The position numbers and the translations under genes were made by a program. Under the pieces are notes generated by a model. The model ran no database searches. It was given only the letters and a program-made list of their open reading frames with translations, and was not told where the DNA came from. A stretch of 64,000 bases of DNA from Candidatus Tectimicrobiota bacterium (GTDB taxonomy: Bacteria > Tectomicrobia > Entotheonellia > Entotheonellales > Entotheonellaceae). Below are positions 26,608 to 35,768 of this stretch, one piece after another. The number at the start of each line of letters is the position of its first letter. The stretch's first letter is position 1. The stretch spans positions 280,501-344,500 of the forward strand of contig BPKO01000002.1 of the NCBI GenBank assembly GCA_026005175.1. The letters run 5' to 3'.

Positions 26608-28194
26608 ATGAAACGAGATCGCCTTGTTCGCGCGGCCGGCCTTGTCGCCCTGCTCGTGCTGGGGATGGCCGTGGCCCCGGTCTGGGCGGCTGGCGGCACC
26701 CTGCGCTTTGTGCCCCATGCCGACCTCAAAAACATCGACCCCATCTGGACCACGGCGTATATTACCCGCAACCACGGCTACATGATTTACGACACCCTCT
26801 TTGCCCTGGATGCCGACTTGCAGCCGCGGCCGCAGATGGTGGAAAGCTGGAGCGTCAGCCCCGACGGGCTGACTTATACGTTTACCTTGCGCCCCGGGCT
26901 CAAGTGGCACGACGGCACCCCGGTGCGCGCTGCCGACTGTGTGGCCTCCATCCAGCGCTGGGGCAAGCGCGACGGCATGGGCCAGAAGCTCATGGACGCC
27001 ACCAAGGAGCTCAAGGTGGTTGACGAGCGCACCTTCACCTTGACCCTCAAGGCCCCTTACGGGCTGGTGCTGCACTCCCTGGCCAAAATCAGCAGCAACG
27101 TGCCGTTCATGATGCCCGAGCGCATCGCCAAGACCGACCCCTTCACCCAGATCAGCGAGCCCATCGGCTCGGGACCGTTTATTTTCAAGAAAGACGAGTG
27201 GGTCCCGGGCCACAAGGTGGTCTACGTGCGCAACCCCGACTACCTCCCGCGGCCTGAGCCGCCTAGCCTGGCCGCCGGCGGGAAGGTGGTCAAAGTAGAC
27301 CGGGTGGAGTGGATCTACATTCCCGACCAGACCACCGCCCTCAACGCCCTGATGGCCGGGGAAGTCGACTACTTCGAGGCGCCGTCGCTCGACCTTTATC
27401 CCTTGCTGACCAAGAACCCCGACATCACGGTGATCATCGCCGACCCCCTGGGCAGCCAGGGGTGGCTGCGGCCCAACCACCTGCACCCGCCGTTTAACAA
27501 CAAGAAAGCCCGCCATGCCTTGCTGTGGATGGTGAAGCAAGAAGACTACATGCGTGCCGTGGCCGGTGATCCCAAGTTTTGGCGCACTTGTGGGGCTTAC
27601 TTCGTGTGCGGCACGCCGCTCGAGAGCGACGTGGGCTCCGATCCCCTCATGACCCAGGACTTGGAAAAGGCCAAGCAGCTGCTCAAAGAGGCGGGCTACG
27701 ACGGGCGGCCCATCGTGCTCATGGACCCCACCGACATCCCCACCTTGCACAACGCTACCCTGGTGACGGCGCAGCTGCTACGCAAGATCGGGGTCAACGT
27801 CGACTTGCAGGCGATGGACTGGAGCACCCTCACCTCGCGGCGGGCGGAGAAAAAGCCCCCCGAGCAAGGCGGCTGGCATCTCTTCCACACTTCTTGGATC
27901 GCTCCTGACGTCTTTAACCCCGTAGCCAACATCGGCGTCTCTGGGGGGTGTGAGGAGCGCGCCTGGTTTGGCTGGCCGTGCGACGAGCGCTTGGAGAAGC
28001 TGCGCGACGCCTGGGCGCGCACCAGCGATCCAGCGGAGCAAAAGCGCCTGGCCGAGGAAATCCAGCGCGTGGCCTACGACGTGGTGCCTTACATCATTAC
28101 CGGCCAGTACTTTGGCATCCGCGCTTACCGCAAGAACGTCAAAGGGGTGCTTCAGGCCCCGGTCCCCTTCTTGTGGAACGTCTCCAAAGAGTAA
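26608..28194 (+). CDS. ABC transporter substrate-binding protein, peptide/nickel (SBP_bac_5) family
   Basis: 528 residues with a signal peptide (KRDRLVRAAGLVALLVLG, cleavage near VWAAGG). PQMVESWSVSPDGLTYTFTL and LKWHDGTPVRAADCVASI are signature segments of family 5 periplasmic binding proteins for oligopeptides, dipeptides or nickel. No permease or ATPase gene is adjacent, so it is an orphan receptor here. The start is the ATG after GGGAGAACC. Confidence 0.92.
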   Translation: MKRDRLVRAAGLVALLVLGMAVAPVWAAGGTLRFVPHADLKNIDPIWTTAYITRNHGYMIYDTLFALDADLQPRPQMVESWSVSPDGLTYTFTLRPGLKWHDGTPVRAADCVASIQRWGKRDGMGQKLMDATKELKVVDERTFTLTLKAPYGLVLHSLAKISSNVPFMMPERIAKTDPFTQISEPIGSGPFIFKKDEWVPGHKVVYVRNPDYLPRPEPPSLAAGGKVVKVDRVEWIYIPDQTTALNALMAGEVDYFEAPSLDLYPLLTKNPDITVIIADPLGSQGWLRPNHLHPPFNNKKARHALLWMVKQEDYMRAVAGDPKFWRTCGAYFVCGTPLESDVGSDPLMTQDLEKAKQLLKEAGYDGRPIVLMDPTDIPTLHNATLVTAQLLRKIGVNVDLQAMDWSTLTSRRAEKKPPEQGGWHLFHTSWIAPDVFNPVANIGVSGGCEERAWFGWPCDERLEKLRDAWARTSDPAEQKRLAEEIQRVAYDVVPYIITGQYFGIRAYRKNVKGVLQAPVPFLWNVSKE

Positions 28195-28226
28195 AGCGAG
28201 GCGCCAACCCTTCGCGGGGAGCTGCC

Positions 28227-28255
28227 GGGAGCGCGGGCCAGAGCCCCGCGCTCCC
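28227..28255. terminator. Bidirectional terminator between convergent genes
   Basis: GGGAGCGCGGG (28227-28237) pairs perfectly with CCCGCGCTCCC (28245-28255) around a 7-base loop, between the binding-protein stop and the VIT-type gene on the other strand. Confidence 0.6.
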
Positions 28256-28259
28256 CGGG

Positions 28260-28793
28260 CTAGGAAAGCGGCACCTCGGGAGCCACCAGGCGGGGGATGG
28301 CCAAGGAGGTCAGCACCGTCAGCAGGCTCCAGGCGGCCAGCTTGAGGGCCGAGCGCAGCATCCCTTGATGGGACAGGCGCCCGGCCCAGGCGCCCAGCCC
28401 CAGCATCACCAGCAGCGACATGCCAATGGCCAGCCCCATGGCCGGCAGCCCGCTGAAGAAGAAAAAAGGCAGCACCGGCACCAGGCCGCCGAGGACGGTG
28501 GCCAGCCCGTCGCTTATGGCAGCACGCAGGGTGGCGGTGCGCGTGACCTGTTCGGCTTCCGTGCCGTGCAGCTCCGTGAGCATGGCCCGCTCCAGGATGC
28601 GCAGCCGCAGGGCGGCGTGGGCCGACTCGGCGGAAAACGCGGCCAGCACGTTCGATAGGCCATTGGCCATATTGCCGGCCAGGGCCGCCGAGAGCAGCAG
28701 CGCCGGCTCCATGCCGTAGGCGCCGATCACCACGCCCAGCACCGAGAGGCAGCCGTCCACCGTCCCCCGTACCAGTGCCCGTTCTCCCTTCAC
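28260..28793 (-). CDS. VIT1/CCC1-type metal transporter
   Basis: 177 residues starting at GTG, with about five hydrophobic segments. VRGTVDGCLSVLGVVIGAYG and AALAGNMANGLSNVLAAFSAE match the VIT1/CCC1 (DUF125) family of Fe2+/Mn2+ transporters. Its start overlaps the stop of the DUF211 gene by four bases (GTGA), so translation is coupled. It is the last gene of the minus-strand run that begins with the Liv-type binding protein. Confidence 0.8.
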   Translation of the reverse strand: MKGERALVRGTVDGCLSVLGVVIGAYGMEPALLLSAALAGNMANGLSNVLAAFSAESAHAALRLRILERAMLTELHGTEAEQVTRTATLRAAISDGLATVLGGLVPVLPFFFFSGLPAMGLAIGMSLLVMLGLGAWAGRLSHQGMLRSALKLAAWSLLTVLTSLAIPRLVAPEVPLS

Positions 28794-29080
28794 GTCTCGC
28801 TCCTTTGTCGCGGCAGCCAGGGGTGCTCACCGGCCGACACCTGGTCGATCGAGTGAATTGTCGCGCCGAACGTCTCAATCGTGTGCCGCACGCTGGCAAA
28901 GTCAACGGCCGGCCCCACGATCGACACCTTGACGGTCTCGGTATGGGCGTCGACTTCGAGGACAGCGATGTTGACGGCACTGATGCCCTCAAGACTTGCC
29001 AGGCGCTTGGCAAGCTCGATAATCGTCGGCTCATGTGGCTTGAGGACGTCAAGCGTCAAGCTGCGAATGTCACCCGCCAT
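28790..29080 (-). CDS. DUF211 family protein
   Basis: 96 residues: AGDIRSLTLDVLKPHEPTII at the start, then NIAVLEVDAHTETVKVSIVG and HTIETFGATIHSIDQV. This matches the DUF211 family, first known from archaea, a small ferredoxin-like alpha/beta fold of unknown function. It lies between a K+/H+ antiporter and a VIT-type transporter, overlapping the latter by four bases; a regulatory role for metal or ion transport is a guess. Confidence 0.82.
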   Translation of the reverse strand: MAGDIRSLTLDVLKPHEPTIIELAKRLASLEGISAVNIAVLEVDAHTETVKVSIVGPAVDFASVRHTIETFGATIHSIDQVSAGEHPWLPRQRSET

Positions 29081-29094
29081 GAGAAAAGGCTCCC

Positions 29095-31020
29095 TCAGGA
29101 ATACGGATACGCCTCCAGCAGCCACTGGACCTCCGCCAGGGCTTGTGGAGTACCCATCACCGTTACCTCGTCTCCCACTTCCAGGCGCGTGTAGCCGTGC
29201 GAGACGAGCAGCTGGCCGCGCCGGCGCACCGATAGGATCAGGGCGTCGGCCGGCAGGCGCAGGTCGCGCAGCGCCAAGCCGTGCAGGGCGCGGTTGCTCA
29301 CCACGAGGTCGATGACGTCTTGGTCGCCTTCGAGCTCCAGGAAGAGTGAGCCGGCCGTTGGCGAGCGCACCACGTGGTAGAGCAAGTTGACCAGAGCGGT
29401 GCTCGGTTCGACGATGAGCACCCCAAGCTCGCGAAAGCGTTCGCGCCAGGGGCGCTCGTGGACATAGGCGATGAGGTGGGCGGTGGCAAAGTGCTCGTAG
29501 GCCGCCTCGCAAATGGCGTAGTTGCTTTCGTCGTCAAGCAGGCAGAGAATGACCTCGGCGCGCTCGGCTCCTGCGGCCCGCAAGGCTTCGGGGGTCAGGG
29601 TGGCCAGGGGCTTCGCATGCAGCTCGCTCGCCACCGCCCGCTCCAGGCGCTTGGCGTCGGTATCGGCCAGGGTTACCGGCCAGCCGTGCTCTTGGAGCTG
29701 TCGTGCCAAGGCCAGGGACTGGTCGTCGATGCCGACGATGAGCACCCGGTGCCCCCCCTCCAGGCCCGTCGTGGTGCCGCGGGGATGCGCTTCGCCGGCC
29801 AGAAAAAAAGCCCACTTGAAAAGCGGCGGGCCGATGAGCTGGTTGATGACGACCACGGCGATCATCAAGGTGGCAAAGTCCTCGCCCCAGGCAGGGAACT
29901 CTACCGCCGCTTCCTTGGCCAACCCCACGCTCACCCCCGCCTGGGTAAGAAACGTGAAGCCAAGCAACAGGCTGGGCTTGCCCTGCCAGCCGCTGGCCAG
30001 CCCACCAGCCAGGCTGCCCAGCACCAACCCCAGCGCGCGGGTGCCGAGCAGGGCAAGTGCCACCGGCCAGGTGCGGGCCAGAAAGTCGAGCTCGAGGGAG
30101 ATCCCGACCAGGGTAAAGAAGAAAACGAACACCGTCAGGGAGGCGTCTTCGACCAGCTTGCGAAACTCCGCCTTATAGGGGGAGGCATTGGTCACCACGC
30201 AGCCAGCCGTCATCCCAACGAGCAAGGGCTCGGAAAAGAGCCGCAGCGAGCCCAGGGGAACGGCGTGCAGGAGGCGCGAGCAAAGAAAGACCCCGTAGCC
30301 GAGGAGCAACATCAGGGCACTTTTAGCCGCGGCCGGTAGGCGGCGGGCCAGAATGAGGCATAACCCTTGGCCAATCAGGACGCCTAGAGCGATATCCAGC
30401 GCGATTTCAAACCCTACCAGAAGAAGGAGGCCGCCTTGGAAGCGGGCACCTTCGAGCACTACTGCCACGGTCGAAACGGCGGCGGCAAACAGCAAAATGA
30501 CCACCGCGTCCATGAGCACGGTGACGCTGAGCACCGTCTGCGTGAAAGGGCCGCGGGCGCGCAGCTCCTTGATGAGGGCATAAGCGGAAGAGGGCGAGCG
30601 GGCCAGCAGGATCACCGCTCCCAGAACCGACACTGTCAGTACCGCCGGCGTCGGCCAGCCTTGAAGAAAGGGAAGAAAGCCTGCCAGCAGCAGCAAGGCT
30701 GCCGTGCCCAGGACCAATACGGCCACGATCTGTCCGGCAATGAGGGTCGCAATGCGGCGCAGAAAGCGCCGCACCTCCGCCAGTTCGAGCTCGCCGCCGG
30801 CAGCAAAAGCGATAAAGGCCAGCGCCCCTTCGTCGACAAAGCGCAGCCGCGCCACCGCCTCGCGCTCCACCAGCCCCAGCGCGTAGGGCCCGACGAGCAC
30901 GCCGGTGAGCAGAAAGCCGCTGATCAGCGGCAGCCCCAGGCGCTGGCCATGCTGGCCGAGGTCCTTGGCCGCCAGGGCTAGCACGCCAAACGTGGTGAGC
31001 ACAAGCACCGTGTCGAGGAT
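29095..31020 (-). CDS. CPA2 (KefB-type) potassium/proton antiporter with TrkA domains
   Basis: About 641 residues: a dozen membrane helices, then a TrkA-N Rossmann domain (HRVLIVGIDDQSLALARQL) and a TrkA-C domain (LRLPADALILSVRRRG). This is the Kef-type layout, likely K+/H+ exchange gated by nucleotide. The start is odd: AAAGGAGG lies five bases before ATC (31020-31018), with no ATG, GTG or TTG at the expected distance. Either AUC is used or a base is wrong; a GTG four codons in is too far from the ribosome site. It follows livF by 22 bases. Confidence 0.85.
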   Translation of the reverse strand: MLDTVLVLTTFGVLALAAKDLGQHGQRLGLPLISGFLLTGVLVGPYALGLVEREAVARLRFVDEGALAFIAFAAGGELELAEVRRFLRRIATLIAGQIVAVLVLGTAALLLLAGFLPFLQGWPTPAVLTVSVLGAVILLARSPSSAYALIKELRARGPFTQTVLSVTVLMDAVVILLFAAAVSTVAVVLEGARFQGGLLLLVGFEIALDIALGVLIGQGLCLILARRLPAAAKSALMLLLGYGVFLCSRLLHAVPLGSLRLFSEPLLVGMTAGCVVTNASPYKAEFRKLVEDASLTVFVFFFTLVGISLELDFLARTWPVALALLGTRALGLVLGSLAGGLASGWQGKPSLLLGFTFLTQAGVSVGLAKEAAVEFPAWGEDFATLMIAVVVINQLIGPPLFKWAFFLAGEAHPRGTTTGLEGGHRVLIVGIDDQSLALARQLQEHGWPVTLADTDAKRLERAVASELHAKPLATLTPEALRAAGAERAEVILCLLDDESNYAICEAAYEHFATAHLIAYVHERPWRERFRELGVLIVEPSTALVNLLYHVVRSPTAGSLFLELEGDQDVIDLVVSNRALHGLALRDLRLPADALILSVRRRGQLLVSHGYTRLEVGDEVTVMGTPQALAEVQWLLEAYPYS

Positions 31021-31042
31021 GGTTGCCTCCTTTGCCTCCAGG

Positions 31043-31743
31043 CTAGACGCTGAGATAGGACTGGACCACGGCGTCATCGGCCAAGAGAGAGGCCAGAGAC
31101 CCTTCGTAGCGGATCTGCCCACTGACCAGGATGTAGGCGCGATCGGCCAGCGCCGTGATGAACGGCAGCTGCTGTGCGGCAATAAGGATCGTATAGCCAG
31201 CCCGCTTGAGCGCGGCGATACGTGCTTGTAGGGCCGCCACCACTTGCGGCGCCAGGCCTTCTGCCGGCTCGTCAAGCAGCAGGCAGCTCGGGTTGCCCAT
31301 GAGGGTGCGGGCGATAGCCAGCATCTGTTGTTCGCCGCCCGAGAGGGTACCGGCTTTGCGTGAGGCCAGGGCACGCAGGGCCGGAAAGAGAGCAAAGACG
31401 CGGGCGTAGGCCGCCGCACGCGGCTCATCCCCGTCGGGGCGCCAGCCCACTTCGAGGTTCTCACGCACCGTTAGGCCGCTAAACAGCCGCCTTTCCTCAG
31501 GGACGTAGCCAATGCCGCGACGGCAGACGGCATGCGGCGGCAGGCCAGTGATCGCTTGGCCACGAAAGCGAATCGTACCCTGCTGAGGCGGCACTAGGCC
31601 CATGATGCTCTTGAGCAGGGTACTCTGCCGGCGCCGTTGCGCCCCAGCAAGCAGACCACTTCCCCTTTGGCCACGGCAAGCGACACGCCGTGCAGCACGC
31701 GGCTGGCGCCGTAGGCGACGTGCAGGTCCATCACCTCCAGCAT
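31043..31743 (-). CDS. livF: Branched-chain amino acid-type ABC transporter ATP-binding protein LivF (broken by one base)
   Basis: Starts [20 protein letters not shown], has Walker A GRNGAGKST (a missing A near 31626 breaks the frame inside it), the ABC signature [12 protein letters not shown] and Walker [12 protein letters not shown]. Corrected length is about 233 residues, the usual LivF size. It pairs with LivG on the LivHM permease. The ATG directly abuts the livG stop. Confidence 0.9.
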
Positions 31744-32494
31744 CTATTGCCCCTTGCCCAAGTAGACCCGCTGCACTTCCGCATGGCCTCGCACGGCAGC
31801 CGGCGGCCCCTCGGCCAGCACGCGCCCCTGGTGCAGCACCGTGATCCGCTGCGCCACCGCAAACACCACGTCCATGTCGTGCTCGGTAAACAGCACCGCC
31901 ACGCCGCGCCGGCTGACGATGCGCTGCACCAGCGCCATCAGATCGCGGCGCTCCTGAGGCGCCAGGCCCGCCGTGGGCTCGTCAAGCAGCAACACCACCG
32001 GGTCATTGGCCAGCGCAATGGCCAACTCCAGGCGTTTTTGATCGCCGTAAGGCAAGGTGACCGCTAGGTCGTGCACACGCTCTCCAAGGGCCCACCTCGG
32101 CCAGCAGCGCCGAGGCTTGCTTGTGCCACAGCAGCGCCGCGTCGCGCAACAAAACGAAGGTCTGGCGCGCCGCCGACAGCAAGGCCACCTGCACGTTTTC
32201 AAGCACGCTCAGGTAAGGAAACACCTCGGGCAGCTGGAAAGTGCGGCTCAGGCCTCGGCGCCAGATGCGGGGCGGCGACCAGGCGGTGATATTTTTGCCG
32301 CGCAGGTGCACGGTGCCGGCATCGGGCCGCAGCAAGCCGGTAAGCAAATGAAACAGCGTCGTCTTGCCCGCTCCGTTGGGGCCAATGAGCGCACAGAGCT
32401 CGCCCGGCGCCAGACTCAGGCTGACATGATCGACGGCGCGAATGCCGCCAAAAGCCTTACACAGACCGCGGGCCTCGAGCAACTTAGTGCCCAC
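31744..32494 (-). CDS. livG: Branched-chain amino acid-type ABC transporter ATP-binding protein LivG (broken by one base)
   Basis: GTG start, then LLEARGLCKAFGGIRAVDHV, Walker A GPNGAGKTT and the LivG-type segment SRTFQLPEVFPYLSVLENV. After the break at about 32088-32093 (an extra base in the GGGCCC run) come the signature region LPYGDQKRLELAIAL and LLLDEPTAGLAPQE. Corrected length is 249 residues. Its start overlaps the end of the permease gene. Confidence 0.9.
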
Positions 32495-34340
32495 GGGACA
32501 CCCTCCACGGCTGCCAGCCCGACGGTACGGCACCGGTAAGACCCTGTGGGCACAGCAGTACCAGAGCGATGAGGATAAGGCCAAGCAGCGCCGACCAGTA
32601 CTCGACATAAGCGGTCACTACGGTATCAAGGAGCTTGTAAAGACCGGCACCCAGCAGCGGGCCGGCAAACGACTGCATGCCACCCAAGAGGATCATCACC
32701 AGCGGCTCGAGCGACTTGAGCACAAAGAGGTAGTCGGGAAAGACGCTGCCTTTCTGGAAGGCAAAGAGCACGCCGGCCACGCCGGCAAAAAAGCCGGCAA
32801 TGACGAAGGCGGCGTACTGGTGGCTTGCGACCCCGAGGCCCACGGTGAGGGCCCGGCGCGGATTGTCACGGATGGCCCGCAGCGTCAGGCCAAAGGGCGA
32901 CCGCAGCAAGGCGTGCAGCAGCCACACTGCCCCGCCCACCACCGCCAAAGTAAAGAAGTAATAGGCCTGCGGCGAAGCCAGCCACAGCGGCGGCCACACC
33001 CCGAGAAGGCCGTTGTCGCCGCCGGTAAAGTCATACCACTGGAAGACGACCGTGTAAGCCACTTGGGCAAAGGCCAAGGTGAGCATGGAAAAGTAAATAC
33101 CGCGCAGCCGCACACAGAAAAGGCCAAAAAGCGCTGCTGCCAACGCTGCCGTCACCGTTCCTAGCGCCGCCGCTGCCGGCATGGGCAGACCACCCCGGGT
33201 GAGCCACAGGGCGGCGCCGTAAGCACCCAACCCGAAGTAGGCGGCGTGGCCAAAGGAGAGCATTCCCCCGTAGCCCATGAGTACGTGCAGGCTACAGGCA
33301 AACAGGGCGAACGTCAGGGCCTCCACTGCCACCAGCAGGGTAAACGGGCCGGCTCCGGCCGGCAGCAAGACCAGCCCCAGCCCCACCGCCAGCCAGCCCA
33401 AGCGCCCTGCCAGGGAACGCCCCGGAGGGCGGGCGGCGGCGCCTGACTCTCCCCGCAGCACCGGCGGCGGCGTGCCCAGCAGTCCCCAGGGGCGCACGAT
33501 GAGTACCACCGCCATGAGGGCGAAAACGAGAATCATCGGCAGGCGGGGAAAGACCAGCAAGCCGAACGACTGCAACTCGCCGATGAGCAGCGCTGCCAGC
33601 AAGCTGCCGCTGAAGCTGCCCATGCCTCCCACCACCACCACCACGAAGGCCTCCACGATCACCGTGGCGTCCATGCCCGGAGTGAGGGCCACCATGGGTG
33701 CCGCCAGGGTCCCGCCCAGGCCAGCCAGCCAGGAGCCAAAGACAAAGACGCGGGTAAATAGACGTGCCTGGTCCTCACCCAGGGCAGCCACCATCTCCCG
33801 GTCTTCGGTGGCGGCACGCACCAAGATCCCAAAACGGGTGCGGTAAAACAGGAGCCAGAGGCCGGCCATGAGCAGCGGCCCCAGCGCAATAACCAGCAAG
33901 TAGTAGACAGGAAAAGGCTGGCCCCAAAGAGGCACCGAGCCGGCCAGCAGGGCAGGCATCGGCACGCTTTTGTTCGACACCCCCCAGAGGTACTTCACCG
34001 CGTCGCCGAAAAAGAGGACCAAGGCAAAGGTGAGCAGCAGCTGTGAGATCTCCGGTGCCCGGTAGACGCGCCGCAGCAGCGCCACCTCGATAAAGCCGCC
34101 AAGGGCAGCAATGGCCAGCGGGGCAACCAGCAGCGCCAGCCAGAATGACCACGGCGAGGAAGGCAGGCTTTGGGTGAGGCTGTAAGTGACGTACGCCGCC
34201 AGCATGTAAAACGAGCCGTGGGCGAAGTTGACGATGCGTGACACGCCAAAAATCAGCGACAGCCCGGCCGCTACCAGGAAGAGGAACATGGCGCTGGCCA
34301 GTCCCGCCAGCGCCTGGATGACCACCAGCTGCAGGCCCAC
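32484..34340 (-). CDS. livHM: Fused LivH-LivM permease of the Liv-type ABC transporter
   Basis: 618 residues. Residues 1-290 match LivH (SLIFGVSRIVNFAHGSFYML and GGMGSFSGSLLAALLIGE) and residues about 315-618 match LivM (SFGHAAYFGLGAYGAAL and VIAGFFAGVAGVLFAF). Usually these are two proteins; here they form one chain with about 16-18 helices. GGAGGG precedes a GTG start. Substrates of this family are branched-chain amino acids, urea or other amides. Confidence 0.9.
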   Translation of the reverse strand: MGLQLVVIQALAGLASAMFLFLVAAGLSLIFGVSRIVNFAHGSFYMLAAYVTYSLTQSLPSSPWSFWLALLVAPLAIAALGGFIEVALLRRVYRAPEISQLLLTFALVLFFGDAVKYLWGVSNKSVPMPALLAGSVPLWGQPFPVYYLLVIALGPLLMAGLWLLFYRTRFGILVRAATEDREMVAALGEDQARLFTRVFVFGSWLAGLGGTLAAPMVALTPGMDATVIVEAFVVVVVGGMGSFSGSLLAALLIGELQSFGLLVFPRLPMILVFALMAVVLIVRPWGLLGTPPPVLRGESGAAARPPGRSLAGRLGWLAVGLGLVLLPAGAGPFTLLVAVEALTFALFACSLHVLMGYGGMLSFGHAAYFGLGAYGAALWLTRGGLPMPAAAALGTVTAALAAALFGLFCVRLRGIYFSMLTLAFAQVAYTVVFQWYDFTGGDNGLLGVWPPLWLASPQAYYFFTLAVVGGAVWLLHALLRSPFGLTLRAIRDNPRRALTVGLGVASHQYAAFVIAGFFAGVAGVLFAFQKGSVFPDYLFVLKSLEPLVMILLGGMQSFAGPLLGAGLYKLLDTVVTAYVEYWSALLGLILIALVLLCPQGLTGAVPSGWQPWRVSRGH

Positions 34341-34378
34341 CCTGTCCCTCCGCGTCCGGCAAAAGACACAAACACCCT

Positions 34379-35584
34379 TTACTGCCCGCGCAGGCGGGCC
34401 ACTTCTTCGCGCGATGGCAAAACCTGCTCGCCCGGCACGTAGGTCCAGTCCACCATGATCGCCACGCCCCGCGTCGGATCATACCGGCTGGTGCCTACCC
34501 AGGCCCCCATGGTCGACTGGTGGTCGAAGTCGCGGTACGTGACAGGTCCGATGGGCGTCGGCACCGTCAGGCCTTCAAATGCATCGATGACCCGCTCCGT
34601 GTCCAAGGTGCCGGCAGCGGCAATGGCCCGTGCCAACGAGTGCAGGGTGATGTAGCCCACCAGCGAGCCAAGGAAAGGATGGGTGCCGGTCTTGCGCTGG
34701 TAAGCCTCGACAAAGGCGCGATGCGCCGGGGTGTCGATGGCATACCAGGGGTAGCCGGTGACCAGCATGCCCTCCGGGGCATCTGGTCCCAAAGGGTCGA
34801 TGTATTCCGGTTCGCCCAGCAGGATCCCAATGAAAAAGTGCTTGGCAAAAAGGCCAAAGGGGGTAGCCTGCTTGACAAAGGCAATCCAATCGGAACCAAA
34901 CAGCGAGGTGTAGACGGCCTCGGGCTGGGCCTGGACGATCTTGGTGATGTGGGCGCTAAACTCCCCGGCCCCCAGCTTGGGCCAGGAGGCCGACACCAGC
35001 CGCACCCCGGGCTTGAGCGCCTGCAGGCGCTGCCAGAACCCCTCCCAGGCCTTATGGCCGTATTCGTAGTCGGGGCCGATCACCGCGTACGTGGTGTAGG
35101 GGAGACGGGCTGCCCGCTCGGCAAGGATGCGTCCTTGCACCCAGGTGTTGGGCCGCACGCGGAAGACATAGCGGTGCCCCTTCTGCCAGGTCAACGCCTC
35201 GGTAAGCGGCTCGGCGGCCAAAAACAAGACCCGGTGGCGGCGGGCAAACTCCGACACCGCCAGTCCCACAGCGGAAGAAAAGGTGCCCATGAGGAAATGC
35301 ACCCGCTGCTGGAAGACCAACTCTTGGGCGTGTTTGACGGCCTCGTCAGGCCGCAGCTTGTCGTCACGAAAGAGAATCTCCAAAGGCCGCCCCAGGACGC
35401 CGCCAGCGGCATTGATTTCTTCTTGGGCCAGTTCCACGGCATCGCGGTAGGGCTTGGTAAACGCCGCCCCGACACCGCTGTAAGAATTAATCTCGCCAAT
35501 GCGGATCGGCTGCGCCAGCACCGCACTGCTCAGCAGGACGAGGCACAGCCCCCACATCCCCCTCACACGTCGGTATGTACGCAT
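34379..35584 (-). CDS. Liv-type ABC transporter substrate-binding protein
   Basis: 401 residues with a signal peptide (MRTYRRVRGMWGLCLV then SSAVLAQP). PIRIGEINSYSG and KPYRDAVELAQEEINAAGGVLG are typical of type I periplasmic binding proteins of the Leu/Ile/Val and amide/urea group; the ligand is unknown. It is the promoter-proximal gene of a seven-gene minus-strand run. A region with a GACA-N3-TGTC-like dyad separates it from the divergent glutamate dehydrogenase gene. Confidence 0.92.
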   Translation of the reverse strand: MRTYRRVRGMWGLCLVLLSSAVLAQPIRIGEINSYSGVGAAFTKPYRDAVELAQEEINAAGGVLGRPLEILFRDDKLRPDEAVKHAQELVFQQRVHFLMGTFSSAVGLAVSEFARRHRVLFLAAEPLTEALTWQKGHRYVFRVRPNTWVQGRILAERAARLPYTTYAVIGPDYEYGHKAWEGFWQRLQALKPGVRLVSASWPKLGAGEFSAHITKIVQAQPEAVYTSLFGSDWIAFVKQATPFGLFAKHFFIGILLGEPEYIDPLGPDAPEGMLVTGYPWYAIDTPAHRAFVEAYQRKTGTHPFLGSLVGYITLHSLARAIAAAGTLDTERVIDAFEGLTVPTPIGPVTYRDFDHQSTMGAWVGTSRYDPTRGVAIMVDWTYVPGEQVLPSREEVARLRGQ

Positions 35585-35700
35585 GGGTTCTCTCCTTGCG
35601 CTGGGGCTCTGCGCTTTGGCGGCGCCGCGGGTTGCCGGCGCCGCCCGCTGCAGCTTAGGCCACCCGGGACGCCAGCGCAAGCCTCCTTGCCCAGGAAAAC

Positions 35701-35716
35701 TGGCACCGATTTTGTA
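35701..35716 (+). promoter_or_regulatory. Possible sigma-54 promoter of glutamate dehydrogenase
   Basis: TGGCACCGATTTTGTA has a perfect -24 half and correct spacing, but the -12 element is TTGT instead of TTGC. Also overlapping is TATTAT (35715-35720), a possible -10 hexamer without a good -35. Uncertain. Confidence 0.35.
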
Positions 35717-35733
35717 TTATCTGAGAAGGGACA

Positions 35734-35746
35734 TGACATGTTGTCA
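35734..35746. promoter_or_regulatory. Single GACA-N3-TGTC-type dyad between gdhA and the Liv operon
   Basis: TGACA-TGT-TGTCA is a perfect 13-base dyad with the same half-sites as the tandem sites at 8405, 11563 and 23056. Here it is single and lies downstream of the gdhA promoter candidate, so it could be an operator or serve the minus-strand operon. Confidence 0.45.
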
Positions 35747-35768
35747 CTATGTAGGGAGGAGCGGGGCC

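Noticed and set aside
35676-35694. Minus-strand sigma-54-like box (GGGCA...CTTGC) for the Liv operon
   Set aside because: There are 11 bases between GG and GC instead of 10, and these promoters tolerate little spacing change.
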